Counted from the first letter of the stretch, positions 18,158 through 27,942 are shown. The stretch is 61,944 bases of DNA from Planctomycetota bacterium (GCA_013816485.1 JACDEI010000029.1:1-61944), one strand, 5' to 3'. Notes: a model not told the origin generated them from the sequence alone. Numbers and translations are program-made.

Positions 18158-19536
18158 GCCAACAACGCCTGCACCACCTCCCCATGCACATCCGTCAGCC
18201 GGAAGTCACGACCCGCGTGCCGGTAGGTCAGGCGTTCGTGGTCGAAGCCGAGCAGGTGCAGGATGGTCGCGTGGAAGTCGTGCACATGGACCTTCTGGTC
18301 GGCGACCTGGATGCCGTAGTCGTCGGGCACGCCGTAACTGATGCCGCGTTTCGCACCACCGCCACACATCCACGAGGAGAAACAATCCTTGTGGTGTTCA
18401 CGGCCCTTGTGGTCCGCCTTGTCGACCTGCGGCGTGCGGCCGAACTCGGTGGTGCATACCACCAGGGTGTCGTCGAGCATGCCGCGTTGCTTGAGATCGG
18501 CGAGCAGCGCGGCGATCGGCTGGTCGACGTTCTTCGCCAGCTTGGCGTGATCCTGCATGTTGCCGTGTGAATCCCAGTTGTTGCTCGCGCCGGTATCGAT
18601 CAGCTCGATGAAACGCACGCCGCGTTCCGCCAGACGACGGGCGACCAGCGCCTGCCAAGCGAAACCCTTCTTCTCGCCGCGCTTGACGCCGTACAGCTCA
18701 TGCGTCGCATCGCTCTCGCCCGACAGGTCGAAGGCGGCGGGACCTTCCTGCTGCATGCCGGCGGCGGTTTCGAAGGAACGGATGCGCGCACTCAGCGTGT
18801 TGTCCTCGGCTCGCCCACTCAGGTGACGCTCGTTGAACGACTTGATGAGGCCCAGTTCGAGATCCTGCAGCCCCTGGCTCGGCAGCAGGCGGTTCAGATT
18901 GGGGATCGGCTCGTCCCCAGGGATCAGGCGCGTGCCCTGGTGGCAGGCGGGCAGGAAGTCATTCGCCCAGGTCTGGCCACCGGCGTAGGGCAGGTGCGGC
19001 GCGAGCACCATGAACGACGGCAGATTCTTGTTCTCGCTGCCCAGGCCGTAGCTGACCCATGAACCGATCGACGGACGCGAGAACGTCACCGAGCCGGTGT
19101 GGATGCCGAGCGTCGCCTCGAAATGATTGCCGTGATCACCCACCAGCGAGTTGACGATGCAGAGGTCGTCAGCGTGCGCCGCGACGTTGGGGAACATCTC
19201 GCTGATCATGATGCCGCTCTGGCCACGCGGCTTGAACTCCCACTCGGGGGCCTTCAGGAACTCCCGTTCCTTGAGCTGCTTGCCCGCGTCGGCGATCAGC
19301 TTCGGCCGGTGGCAAAAGCTGTCGATGTGCGAGAACCCACCGGTGAGGAAGATGAAGATGACGCGTTTGGCTTTGCCGGGGAAATGCGGTGCCTTGGGTG
19401 CCAGCGGATCGATCACCGACTTGTCGGCGCCCATCAGGTCGCTCATCACCGCCGGCATCAGCAGCGAACCCGCCATGAGCGAACGCAGCGCGGTGCGGCG
19501 GCTGATGAGCGGCAGGTGATTCGGCGTGGTGAACAT
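18154..19536 (-). CDS. DUF1501 family secreted protein (sulfatase-like fold)
   Basis: A 460-residue protein with a Tat-type leader (ISRRTALRSLMAGSLL). It has DUF1501 hallmarks: LTGGFSHIDSF, NSLVGDHGNHFEATLGIHTG, IELIDTGASNNWDSHG, CTTEFGRTPQVDKADHKGRE, and an end with HATILHLLGFDHERLTYRHAG. DUF1501 is a distant relative of alkaline-phosphatase-like hydrolases and is found beside DUF1549/DUF1553 proteins in Planctomycetota and Verrucomicrobiota. The role is unknown; the export signal suggests action outside the cytoplasm. It follows the PSD1 gene by 17 bases on the same strand, so the two are very probably one operon. Confidence 0.9.
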   Translation of the reverse strand: MFTTPNHLPLISRRTALRSLMAGSLLMPAVMSDLMGADKSVIDPLAPKAPHFPGKAKRVIFIFLTGGFSHIDSFCHRPKLIADAGKQLKEREFLKAPEWEFKPRGQSGIMISEMFPNVAAHADDLCIVNSLVGDHGNHFEATLGIHTGSVTFSRPSIGSWVSYGLGSENKNLPSFMVLAPHLPYAGGQTWANDFLPACHQGTRLIPGDEPIPNLNRLLPSQGLQDLELGLIKSFNERHLSGRAEDNTLSARIRSFETAAGMQQEGPAAFDLSGESDATHELYGVKRGEKKGFAWQALVARRLAERGVRFIELIDTGASNNWDSHGNMQDHAKLAKNVDQPIAALLADLKQRGMLDDTLVVCTTEFGRTPQVDKADHKGREHHKDCFSSWMCGGGAKRGISYGVPDDYGIQVADQKVHVHDFHATILHLLGFDHERLTYRHAGRDFRLTDVHGEVVQALLA

Positions 19537-19553
19537 GGGCGGCGTCCTGACGA

Positions 19554-22004
19554 TCAGTCGATGAACATGAATTCGTTGCTAGCGAACAGTGCACGGACGA
19601 AACTGGTGAGCGGCTTGACGTTCGTCAGGTTCTCGGCCTTGGCCTGCGCTTCGAAGCGCGTGAGGTAGTCGACGCCGGCGCGCACTTCATCCTCTCTCGC
19701 GGGACGTGCCAGCACCATCACGTAGGCGGCGGCGACTTGGTTGAGCGGATCGCCGGCGGTCTCCAGGCGGCTGACGAGCGCCTGCGCCTGATCCTGCACG
19801 AAGCGGCTGTTGAGCTGGAACAGCGCCTGGAGTGGCGTGATGGTGGTGGAGCGTTCGCCGACCGCGCTGTTGGTGTCGGCGCCGTCGAAGACCTCGAAGA
19901 ACGGATGTTTGCGAATGCGCTGCTGCATCACGTAGACCGAACGGTGGGTGCTGTCGTAGACCGCCTGGAAGGGACTGTGCTGGCTGTAGTCTTTCTTGTT
20001 CAGCGACGGGAAATCTTTGTGCGCGCCGGGCATCGCGCGCTCGAGCGTGCCGCTGATGACCATCAGCGCATCGCGCACTTCCTCTGCCGCCAAGCGCCGA
20101 CGGGTGAAGCGCCAATGCCGCGCGTTGTCCGCGTCCTTCACCAGGGCCTGCACATCGCTGGTCGCTGCCAGGCGGTAGGTGTGCGACAACATGATCTGGC
20201 GGTGCATCTGCTTGAAAGACCAGCCGCTCTGGATCAGGCGATTGGCCAGCCAATCGAGCAGCGGCTGATTGGATGGCACACCACCACGCAGACCGAAGTC
20301 GTTGGTGGTCGGCACCAGACCACGACCGAAATGCAGGTGCCAGAGACGGTTCGCCGCCACGCGCGCGGTCAGCGGATTCTTCGCATCGGTCAACCAGCCG
20401 GCGAGGTCCAGGCGGCCACTGCCGGTGGAACCGTCCGGCAACTTCTGCCCGCCGGCGATCTGCAGGAAGCCGCGGTGGACCTCATCGCCGAGTTTCCAGC
20501 GTTCGCCACGTTTCTGGATGCGCTCGTTGCGTGGGCTGCCCTCGGCGACCGCGTAGGCGGTGGGAATCTCCTGCGGCAGCTCCTCGATCAGCGTGCGGCG
20601 TGCCTTCATCAGCTTGTTCATCGCATCGCGGATCTCGGTGTGACCACGCGGATCCTTGGGCGGCTCGCGACCCTCGGCCTTGGCCTTCTTGATCTCTTCG
20701 CGGATCTTCCAGTCGTTGTCGCGTTCGTGGCGCAGCGCGGCGTACTCCGCCTCGAGCTCCAACACGCGGTCTTTCTTGTCGCCGAGCAACTGGTCGCGTT
20801 CCTGATCGCTGACGAGTTGCACGAAACTGTGCTGGTAGCGGTGCTCCTCCGAGCCTGGGAAGGGATACTTGGTCGAGGCGAAGATGCCGTAAAGCGCGTA
20901 GTAGTCGCTGGTCGGGATGGGATCGAACTTGTGGTCGTGACAGCGCGCGCACGACAACGACAGGCCCATCATCACCCGGCCGGTGGTGTCGATGGTGTCT
21001 TCGATGGTCAGGTGGTGGTCGCCCTCCGGATTCACGCTGAAGCGCCGCGATAGCGCGATGAAACCGGTGCCGACCATCATCTCACGGCGATGCGCCTCGT
21101 CCTTCGCCGGCAACAGGTCGCCGGCGATCTGCTCGCGCAGGAACTGGTCGTAGGGTTTGTCGGCGTTGAACGAATCGATGACGTAGTTGCGGTAGCGGTA
21201 GGCCTGTGGCACCGGGTAGTCGGACGCGTCGCCCTCGGTGTCGGCGTAGCGCGCGAGGTCGAGCCAGTGGCGGCCCCAACGTTCTCCGTAGCTCTGCGAC
21301 GCCAGCAGGCGATCGATGACGCTGGCAAACGCCTGCGGCGAATCATCAGCGAGGAACTTGTCGACCTCTTCCGCCGTCGGCGGCAGGCCGGTGAGATCGA
21401 AGGTCGCGCGCCGGATGAGCGTCCGCCGGTCGGCATCACCCACCGGTTTGACGCCGGCCTCGGCGTGCCCGACGGCGATGAAACGGTCGATCTCGTTGAG
21501 CGCCCAGCCCTCACCAGCCGACGGCACCGCCGGCATGGTCAGCGTTTGGAACGACCAGTGCGATTTTGCCGCGAGCAGTTCGGCAGCGGGGTCACGGACT
21601 TTAGTCCCGGCGGCATCGGGATGCGGCGCACCCATGGCGACCCACTGCTCCAGCAGCTTCACTTTCTCCGGCGCCAGCCGCTCCTTCGGCGGCATGGCGG
21701 TGTCGTCGTCGAGCCAACGCACCGCATGGATCAATGCGCTGGCGTCGAGGTTCTTCGGTACCAGCGAGGGCTTCTTCGAGGTGCCGCCCACCAGCATCCC
21801 GGCATAGGTGTCGACGCGCAGCGCACCCTTGAGCTTCTTGGCTTCGGCGCTGTGGCAGGAGTAACACGCCTCGGCCAGCAGCGGACGGATCTGCCGCTCA
21901 AAGAACTCAATGCCCGCCGGATCGCTTGCCGCCGGATCGGCGGCCGCAAGGCCGGCAAGCGTCAGGCTGGCGATCAGGAGGCGGATGGAGGGGGCGGCGC
22001 GCAT
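19554..22004 (-). CDS. PSD1 / DUF1549 / DUF1553 secreted protein with planctomycete-type cytochrome c domain
   Basis: An 816-residue exported protein with an N-terminal signal peptide. A haem-binding CYSCH motif is at residues 47-51 with the distal DDTAMPPKERL segment (planctomycete cytochrome c domain). DUF1549 follows (FDLTGLPPTAEEVDKFL, YGERWGRHWLDLARYADTEG, YRNYVIDSFNADKPYDQFLREQIAGDLLP), and DUF1553 fills the C-terminal half (ANRLWHLHFGRGLV, HRQIMLSHTYRLA). These proteins are expanded in Planctomycetota and Verrucomicrobiota and are thought to work in extracytoplasmic degradation of complex carbon; the enzymatic role is unproven. It is the first gene of a pair with the DUF1501 gene and is the best lineage clue in the window. 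Confidence 0.93.
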   Translation of the reverse strand: MRAAPSIRLLIASLTLAGLAAADPAASDPAGIEFFERQIRPLLAEACYSCHSAEAKKLKGALRVDTYAGMLVGGTSKKPSLVPKNLDASALIHAVRWLDDDTAMPPKERLAPEKVKLLEQWVAMGAPHPDAAGTKVRDPAAELLAAKSHWSFQTLTMPAVPSAGEGWALNEIDRFIAVGHAEAGVKPVGDADRRTLIRRATFDLTGLPPTAEEVDKFLADDSPQAFASVIDRLLASQSYGERWGRHWLDLARYADTEGDASDYPVPQAYRYRNYVIDSFNADKPYDQFLREQIAGDLLPAKDEAHRREMMVGTGFIALSRRFSVNPEGDHHLTIEDTIDTTGRVMMGLSLSCARCHDHKFDPIPTSDYYALYGIFASTKYPFPGSEEHRYQHSFVQLVSDQERDQLLGDKKDRVLELEAEYAALRHERDNDWKIREEIKKAKAEGREPPKDPRGHTEIRDAMNKLMKARRTLIEELPQEIPTAYAVAEGSPRNERIQKRGERWKLGDEVHRGFLQIAGGQKLPDGSTGSGRLDLAGWLTDAKNPLTARVAANRLWHLHFGRGLVPTTNDFGLRGGVPSNQPLLDWLANRLIQSGWSFKQMHRQIMLSHTYRLAATSDVQALVKDADNARHWRFTRRRLAAEEVRDALMVISGTLERAMPGAHKDFPSLNKKDYSQHSPFQAVYDSTHRSVYVMQQRIRKHPFFEVFDGADTNSAVGERSTTITPLQALFQLNSRFVQDQAQALVSRLETAGDPLNQVAAAYVMVLARPAREDEVRAGVDYLTRFEAQAKAENLTNVKPLTSFVRALFASNEFMFID

Positions 22005-22054
22005 GACGGTCAGGGTATACGTCGGAACATCATCATCGTTTATGCAACGGCATG

Positions 22055-22396
22055 CTACTTTTTACGTGCTTTGCGCGCGGCCTTCGCTGGTTTTGCCTTC
22101 ATGTCCCCAGACGCCGTGCCGGATGCCCCGTTGGAGGCATGCGGCGAGGGCCACAAGGCGAGCACAAAACCCAGCGCCAGCGATCCCGCCCCGCCCCAGA
22201 TCAACCATGGCGTCACTTGGCGATACCACGCCACCAGTTCACGCCCGTCGGTGGTCGACCACATGACCCATGAACGGATGAATCCCATGGTGCCGGTTTC
22301 GAGCTGATGGATGAGTTCCGCCCGCAGGTAGAGTCCGCGCGACAACGCCACCGCGCCCAGTACCAGAAACATGATGGCGAGGATGGCCCGCAGCAT
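22055..22396 (-). CDS. Small membrane protein of unknown function
   Basis: A 113-residue protein with two hydrophobic helices (residues 4-22 and about 66-85), a hydrophilic stretch between them (TDGRELVAWYRQV), and a strongly basic tail rich in Ala and Lys (KAKPAKAARKARKK). I do not recognise the family. It lies between the PSD1 gene and a heptad-repeat element, on the same strand as both neighbouring genes, with separate gaps of 50 and over 130 bases. Confidence 0.6.
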   Translation of the reverse strand: MLRAILAIMFLVLGAVALSRGLYLRAELIHQLETGTMGFIRSWVMWSTTDGRELVAWYRQVTPWLIWGGAGSLALGFVLALWPSPHASNGASGTASGDMKAKPAKAARKARKK

Positions 22397-22420
22397 GGAG
22401 ACAGTATGAGGAGGAAAGCG

Positions 22421-22512
22421 GAATGATGAATGATGAATGATGAATGGGTAGACCAGCGTGACAGGCAGCAGCCTGCTGCTGCCTGGGTTGACTAGTCACC
22501 ATTCAGCACTCC
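22421..22512. repeat. Heptad-armed hairpin element (TGATGAA type)
   Basis: Three tandem copies of the heptamer TGATGAA are followed by GGGTAGACCAGCGTGACA. A perfect palindrome AGGCAGCAGCCTGCTGCTGC (plus CT) follows at 22463-22484, then GACTAGTCACCATTCAGCAC. The borders resemble those at 44608-44760 (GGAAGACCAGTCGTTGCA and GATTGGTGTCCAGC...GCAC), suggesting the same element family with a different heptamer. It fills the gap between the small membrane protein gene and the methyltransferase gene. Confidence 0.55.
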
Positions 22513-22531
22513 GACGTCTGCCTTCTTCTGC

Positions 22532-23545
22532 TCACTCCCGCAGCGACGTCCGCCGCCACAGTCGGGTCGCAGTGATCACCATGAACACCGGGAACTCCTT
22601 GGCCGCACGGTCCTCAGCGCTGGAGCGGATGCCCTGGGTGCCACGGCGGGTGCTGCACAGTTCTTCGCAGCCAACCACTGCCAGGCCCGCGGTACCGAGC
22701 GCCGTCAAGTAATGATGCAAGGGACGGTGGAACGAGGTCGTGCTGCTGGAGTCATTGACCTGGCCGGGATGGGTGCGGATCGGCAGCGCCATGGGTGACA
22801 TGTAGGCTTCCAGGCGGCGGTACTGCACCCCCTGCTCTTCATCGAAGCCCCATGACGTACGTTTCGGGATGCGGAAGCAGGGATGGGTCATCACCATCAC
22901 GATGCGCCCACCAGGTTTGACCAACGCCCGCAGACCGGCGAACACCGGCTCGATCGGGTCGAGATCCTGGAGCGCCAACACCACCGCCGCGTGATCAAAA
23001 CGCTGGCCCGGCAACACCGCATCGAGCGTGCGCGCGTCGCCGACGACGTAGCGCTCGCGATGCCCGGCACGTGCCCGCGCGGCTTCGATCAGCGAGGGGC
23101 TGGCATCTACACCGACCACCTCCATGCCCGCCTCGGCGAGGAAACGTCCGAGCACGCCCTGACCGCAGCACACGTCGAGCACGCGTTGCCCAGGACGCGC
23201 CTGCAACTGCCGCGCCACCGCCGGCAGCACCAGTTGGCTGTGGAAATCATCGCCACGTTCGCCCTGGCGCTGGTCGTACCAGCCGGCCTGCGGCTCCCAC
23301 GCGGTCTCGGCCGCGGGTTCCGGCGGCACCTCGCAAGGAACCTCGGCGGGTGGATGAAATTCCGTCTCACGAAGCGGACGGCCTTCCCTGCGATCGGTAC
23401 GGTCACCGTGGTCGCCAGGGTCACCACGGCGCTCACGTGGGGGACGCCCCTCACCACGCGCTGGGCGCGGCGGAAGCTGCTGGTCCGGAGGGCCGCGCCG
23501 GGGACGCGGTGCGTAGTTACGCTTGGGAAACTTGTCAGGCGGCAT
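22532..23545 (-). CDS. Class I SAM-dependent methyltransferase
   Basis: About 337 residues. The first 100 residues are low complexity and rich in Arg, Pro, Gly and Asp, like an RGG-type nucleic-acid-binding tail. The methyltransferase domain starts near WYDQRQGERGDDFHSQLV, with motif I LDVCCGQGVLGRFL, the acidic end of strand 2 in VVGVDAS, and the FDHAAVVLALQDLDP motif. The substrate is unknown; a small molecule is usual for this fold, but the basic tail raises the chance of an RNA or protein target. The start at MPPDKFPKRNY is chosen because upstream in-frame residues look non-coding. Confidence 0.75.
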   Translation of the reverse strand: MPPDKFPKRNYAPRPRRGPPDQQLPPRPARGEGRPPRERRGDPGDHGDRTDRREGRPLRETEFHPPAEVPCEVPPEPAAETAWEPQAGWYDQRQGERGDDFHSQLVLPAVARQLQARPGQRVLDVCCGQGVLGRFLAEAGMEVVGVDASPSLIEAARARAGHRERYVVGDARTLDAVLPGQRFDHAAVVLALQDLDPIEPVFAGLRALVKPGGRIVMVMTHPCFRIPKRTSWGFDEEQGVQYRRLEAYMSPMALPIRTHPGQVNDSSSTTSFHRPLHHYLTALGTAGLAVVGCEELCSTRRGTQGIRSSAEDRAAKEFPVFMVITATRLWRRTSLRE

Positions 23546-23663
23546 GGCCGCAGCATCACATCTGCCGTCGCCGCCGGAAGCGGCTATCCGTCGTGGTTCA
23601 TGGCACCGACGATTCCCACGCTTGGCCAGGAGCGCACCGGATGGCACCGGACCAGCGGCCGCC

Positions 23664-23825
23664 TCTTAGAAGCTGTCTGGAAAGACCGAAATTCACATGG
23701 AGGACCGGAGAACCGGAGAGAGCGAGAAACGAAGTGTCGGTGAACATCCGAGGTTCCGCAGCTCTGTCTTCCTCCGGTCCTCCGGTCCTCCATGTCGGCC
23801 CTGCCTTTCAAGACAGCTTCTTAGA
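23664..23825. mobile_element. MITE-like element with GAAGCTGTCTGGAAA-type TIRs
   Basis: The terminal inverted repeats TCTTAGAAGCTGTCTGGAAA and the complement of TTTCAAGACAGCTTCTTAGA match at 18 of 20 bases. Inside is a second inverted repeat beginning ATGGAGGACCGGAGAACCGG, with units of about 8-9 bases. Elements with the same outer repeat are at 55529 and, right end only, at 61839. It lies upstream of the methyltransferase gene and overlaps the stop codon of the DMT permease gene. No transposase is present. Confidence 0.75.
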
Positions 23826-24708
23826 CGAACGCCACCAGCACTGCGAGGCCAACCACCAGCGCGCCAACCATTCGTATCGCGTGGATCCACCACGGCAGCG
23901 GTTCGAGCTTGGTGGCCAACCAACGATCGAGGGCGAGCACCATCAGGATCGCCACCACGCCGCGGAAGGCGATGACGATGTTGACCTCCGCCACCGCCAG
24001 GCCGGGATCGCTGCCGGTGATGAAGGCGAGCGACAGCACGACGATGAAGGCGGTGAACAGCAGGCCCTGCTGGACCGCGCGTATGATGTTGGCCCGCGGT
24101 TCCGCTCGACGTGTCGTACAGAAGGCCAAGGCCGGCAAGGTGCCGAGACCGACGCACCAGCCGGCGATGGTCGCCCACCGTAGGTCGGGTCCCGCTTCGC
24201 TGAGCGCCTTGGCCCCGAACAGATCGGACAACGTCATCAGCACCACCGATGCTAGCATCAAAACAAAAGCGAAACGCGGATGCGGCGCATGGAGGTGCCG
24301 CCGTACCGGACCAAGCCCACCGAGCGCAATGCCAAGGGTCGCCAACCCGCACGCCCACATCACTCCAGGCGGCAACGCGGTGCCGAACACCAACCACACC
24401 AGCGGGATCATCACCAACGGTTTCGCCCCGCTGACCGGCACCAACACGCTGGCATCACCCCAGGCCAAGGCCTGGTTGGCACACACGTGCGCAAGACTGC
24501 CCGCTGCGCCGGCGAGCAGGCACCAGTGCCAGGGGATCATCGGCGCACCGAGCGCGAGCCAGCCGATCAGTCCACACACCCCGGTGGTCACCAACGTCCA
24601 GCGCCAGAGCGCCGGCCACGCCATGCCGTGGTGGGCGATGACGACCTTGCCGCCGACGAAGAACGCAGCCGACAACACGGTGGCGGCGATGGCGAAAGCG
24701 ATGTGCAT
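23821..24708 (-). CDS. EamA/DMT-family permease
   Basis: A 295-residue permease with ten hydrophobic helices in two repeats of five. The first repeat ends with ALAWGDASVLVPVSGAKPLVMIPLVWLVFG and the second with VAEVNIVIAFRGVVAILMVLALDRWL, the usual drug/metabolite transporter pattern. The substrate is unknown. The stop codon TAA lies inside the terminal inverted repeat of the adjacent MITE-like element, so the native C-terminus may have been slightly changed by the insertion. Confidence 0.8.
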   Translation of the reverse strand: MHIAFAIAATVLSAAFFVGGKVVIAHHGMAWPALWRWTLVTTGVCGLIGWLALGAPMIPWHWCLLAGAAGSLAHVCANQALAWGDASVLVPVSGAKPLVMIPLVWLVFGTALPPGVMWACGLATLGIALGGLGPVRRHLHAPHPRFAFVLMLASVVLMTLSDLFGAKALSEAGPDLRWATIAGWCVGLGTLPALAFCTTRRAEPRANIIRAVQQGLLFTAFIVVLSLAFITGSDPGLAVAEVNIVIAFRGVVAILMVLALDRWLATKLEPLPWWIHAIRMVGALVVGLAVLVAFV

Positions 24709-24910
24709 GGACGTCCGGGTGATTCCAACGACGGACGGCCCCGGCGCGGAAGATCGACGCTAGCCCGTCGTGGCGTTACGCAACTCTGCCGTACCGAGAC
24801 ATTGGCCGAATGTCACTGCGTCGATTGCACCGCCGACAGCGAGGTCGTACGGTGTTTGGCGACGAAACTGCCCTGCTCATCTGCGTCCCAATGACAGGAA
24901 AGGCTTTGCC

Positions 24911-25333
24911 ATGAAACCACTCCTCACGGTGCTCCTGCTGTTTCTGGGAATCCGGCTGATGGCGGCGGAGTTCTCCATCAGCTTCCATGAAGCAAGCGAT
25001 GAACCACGGGCTGGTTTCGTCGAACACGCCTACCGCACCAATCAGCAGGTCTACGTCGGTCCGGATTCAGGCATCACGACCGCACACATCGCCAAGTTGG
25101 CGCATTTTTTCAGCGAGGGCGAACACGCCCTTGGCATCACCTTCACTGCTGCCGGAGCACAACTCAATCACGCGTTCACCACCAGGATGCTAAAGCAACG
25201 GATCGCCATCTTCATCAATCAACGACTTGTTGCTGATCCGATGGTCCTGGCACCATCAAACGACGACTGTGTGATTTCCGGACCGACCAAGGAAGAGATC
25301 GACCAACTCATCGCCGCCTTCAATAACCGCTGA
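24911..25333 (+). CDS. Small secreted protein with SecDF P1-head-like domain
   Basis: A 140-residue protein with a signal peptide (KPLLTVLLLFLGIRLMAA). The rest resembles the P1 head subdomain of SecD: ITFTAAGAQLNHAFTTRMLKQ, then IAIFINQRLVADPMVLAP, then ISGPTKEEIDQLIAAF, matching the order seen in SecD. It lacks SecD membrane segments, so it is a stand-alone exported domain. The ATG follows GGAAAGG at a good distance. Its function is unknown; a periplasmic binding or adaptor role is a guess. It is followed by another small exported protein gene. Confidence 0.62.
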   Translation: MKPLLTVLLLFLGIRLMAAEFSISFHEASDEPRAGFVEHAYRTNQQVYVGPDSGITTAHIAKLAHFFSEGEHALGITFTAAGAQLNHAFTTRMLKQRIAIFINQRLVADPMVLAPSNDDCVISGPTKEEIDQLIAAFNNR

Positions 25334-25378
25334 CGCCAAGTGGTTTGAACCTGCCTCCGCACGACGTACCTTCCCCGC

Positions 25379-25792
25379 ATGAAGAAGAAGCTGGTGTTCG
25401 CCATCCTGCTGTTCGTCGCCTTCGGCATCATGGGCCTGGACATTCACCGGCAAATGCGGGTGAAAAAAGCAATGACCGGCTTGTTGCCACTGAGCGCGAA
25501 TACCCTCATCACCTTCCGTGCCACAACGACTGACGCTCGCTGGGTGCCGGTTGCACCGGAAGACGCCAGCTACGTGCTGCGCGCCTACAATGCCAACCGC
25601 CAGTTGCTGGCCGAGCACACGACTCCACGCCTACCATTCGCCGAGCAATCGCCGATCGCTCTCGCGCCGCTCGCCATCATCCGCACTAATGGAGTCGAGT
25701 ACGAATGGCACCTGGCCCCACGCGACGACCACCTGCTGACCAAGTACCTGCGCTTGTCGAGCGGACCGAACACACCTCCTGCTGTTCCCTAA
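25379..25792 (+). CDS. Hypothetical single-pass exported or membrane protein
   Basis: A 137-residue protein with an N-terminal hydrophobic helix (KKLVFAILLFVAFGIMGL), probably a signal anchor, and a beta-rich hydrophilic remainder ending in Pro-rich residues. I recognise no family. It starts 45 bases after the SecDF-head-like gene on the same strand and is probably cotranscribed with it. Its stop codon almost abuts that of the convergent truncated DUF1501 gene. Confidence 0.6.
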   Translation: MKKKLVFAILLFVAFGIMGLDIHRQMRVKKAMTGLLPLSANTLITFRATTTDARWVPVAPEDASYVLRAYNANRQLLAEHTTPRLPFAEQSPIALAPLAIIRTNGVEYEWHLAPRDDHLLTKYLRLSSGPNTPPAVP

Positions 25793-25793
25793 T

Positions 25794-26451
<658 letters not shown>

Positions 26452-26611
26452 ATACCAATCCGCGATCTATGACCCTCTCACGGGGGGAATTAACCGCCGA
26501 GGGCGCCGAGCACGCCGAGACGGACCGCACGGGATTTCTCGGCGTGCTCGGCGGCCCTCGGCGGTTAAATCGCCTTCCCGCATTCGTAGTCTTTTGATCA
26601 CGGATTGGTAT
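26452..26611. mobile_element. TA-flanked MITE (IS630/Tc1-type ends) with nested hairpin
   Basis: The ends are ATACCAATCCGCGATC and the complement of GATCACGGATTGGTAT, 15 of 16 bases matching, with TA at each border as expected for IS630/mariner insertion. A nested inverted repeat begins TTAACCGCCGAGGGCGCC, with three 8-9 base units of the type CGCCGAGNN on each arm. The end GGATTGGTAT also closes the IS630 transposase remnant at 31895-31904, which could have supplied the transposase. The remaining 94 bases to the LacI gene show nothing recognisable. Confidence 0.75.
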
Positions 26612-26705
26612 CAGACCAGTCCCCGCGACAGACCCTCATGCCGAAACGAAAAAGAGGGAAAAAAGGAATAAAGTCGAGACCAGAGTCAATTGATCATTTC
26701 AGGGC

Positions 26706-27749
26706 TCAGGGTGTCAATAATCGCACACTGAATCCGGAATACAGGTTGAAAGGAACAATGACGGCCGGCGTTCGTCGGGTGTTGGCCAGACGCCAACCGA
26801 GGAGCGCGGCGGCGGCGCGGCCCATCGCTTCGGACGGTACCAGCGCGACATCGAGGCGGATTCCGACGACCAGGGTTTCGTGGTGAGCCAGGATCAGTGA
26901 CAGGTCTTCCGGGATGCGCAGACCCAGGCGTCCGGCCGCATGCAGCACGGTCAGCGCCTCGTAGCTGCCATAGCACGCGATTGCGGTTGGACGCTGTCGT
27001 TCCGGCAGAACTTGCAGGTGCGACAGCAGCCACTCGAACTGTCCATCCCGCCCAGGATCCTGCGCCGGCGACAGCGTCCGCGGCGCGAGCCCGGCGGCGG
27101 ACATCGCGGCGAGGTAACCCGCATGCCGTTGGATGCGGCTGTAGTGCAGCTCCACTGCCGGACGGAAACCGAGCATCCCATCGAACCAGGCGATGCGCCG
27201 GTGTCCGGCGGCCACCAGCCGTTCGACCATCAGACGCCCACCGCCATGATCGTCGGGATAGGCGGCATCGTGCTCGAGTACGCGGTTCACCCACACCACT
27301 GGCAGGCCGCTTGATGCCAGCACCACTTCGATCTGTGCTGACGGGTCGAGGTTGCCGTGCACCAGCACGCCATCGACCATCATTTCCTGCAAGCCACGGG
27401 GAGCCGGCCCACCGGCGAGGAAATCCGGCACCACCAAGCGTTCGATCACCAATGAGCGGCCGATTTCCGCCAAGCCGTCGGAGATGCCGTCGATGATGCC
27501 GGAATCGATACGCTGATCGGCGGCTTCGACCAGTTGCAGGAACAGCACACGGTCGAAGCGACGGCTCTTGACGCTGCGCGCGCTTTGGTTGGGACGGTAG
27601 CCAAACTTCTTAGCCGCCGCGACGATGCGTGCTCGCAACTCGGGCGCGACGCGCGGCTCGCCCGCCAACGCACGCGAGACGGTCTTCTGCCCGACGCCCA
27701 GGCGCGTCGCGAGATCGTATTGGGTGATGAACGGTTTCTTCGCTGGCAC
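26706..27749 (-). CDS. LacI-family transcriptional regulator (copy A)
   Basis: A 347-residue repressor-type protein. An N-terminal LacI helix-turn-helix (TQYDLATRLGVGQKTVSRAL) and hinge region (AAKKFGYRPNQSARSVKSRR) precede a periplasmic-binding-protein-like sensor domain with VDGVLVHGN, DDHGGGRLMVERLVAAGHRRIA and TAIACYGSYEALTVLHAAG. The start codon is GTG. It is nearly identical to the regulator at 31904 over most of its length, a recent duplication; only the last residues and scattered positions differ. It is divergent from the secreted-protein module at 28097 and probably controls it, itself, or both through the palindrome at 27943. The inducer, likely a sugar, is unknown. Confidence 0.9.
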   Translation of the reverse strand: MPAKKPFITQYDLATRLGVGQKTVSRALAGEPRVAPELRARIVAAAKKFGYRPNQSARSVKSRRFDRVLFLQLVEAADQRIDSGIIDGISDGLAEIGRSLVIERLVVPDFLAGGPAPRGLQEMMVDGVLVHGNLDPSAQIEVVLASSGLPVVWVNRVLEHDAAYPDDHGGGRLMVERLVAAGHRRIAWFDGMLGFRPAVELHYSRIQRHAGYLAAMSAAGLAPRTLSPAQDPGRDGQFEWLLSHLQVLPERQRPTAIACYGSYEALTVLHAAGRLGLRIPEDLSLILAHHETLVVGIRLDVALVPSEAMGRAAAALLGWRLANTRRTPAVIVPFNLYSGFSVRLLTP

Positions 27750-27942
27750 GTTGGCGCTCCTACGCAGTCACATCGACTGACTAACAAAACCTGTCGCCGT
27801 TGACGCCGGTCCTGGTGGTCCATCACCGGCGCCTGACGAGCGACCACCGGCAACATCCCCAGCAACGGTGTCCATCACGGTCGCCTGTCGAAGGTGACTT
27901 CCGGCATTGGTCGGCCGGCCTGATAAAGGTACGAGGCGTCTT

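Noticed and set aside
19737..21053. 438-codon plus-strand frame
   Set aside because: Shadow of the PSD1/DUF1549/DUF1553 gene, which has clear domains on the other strand.
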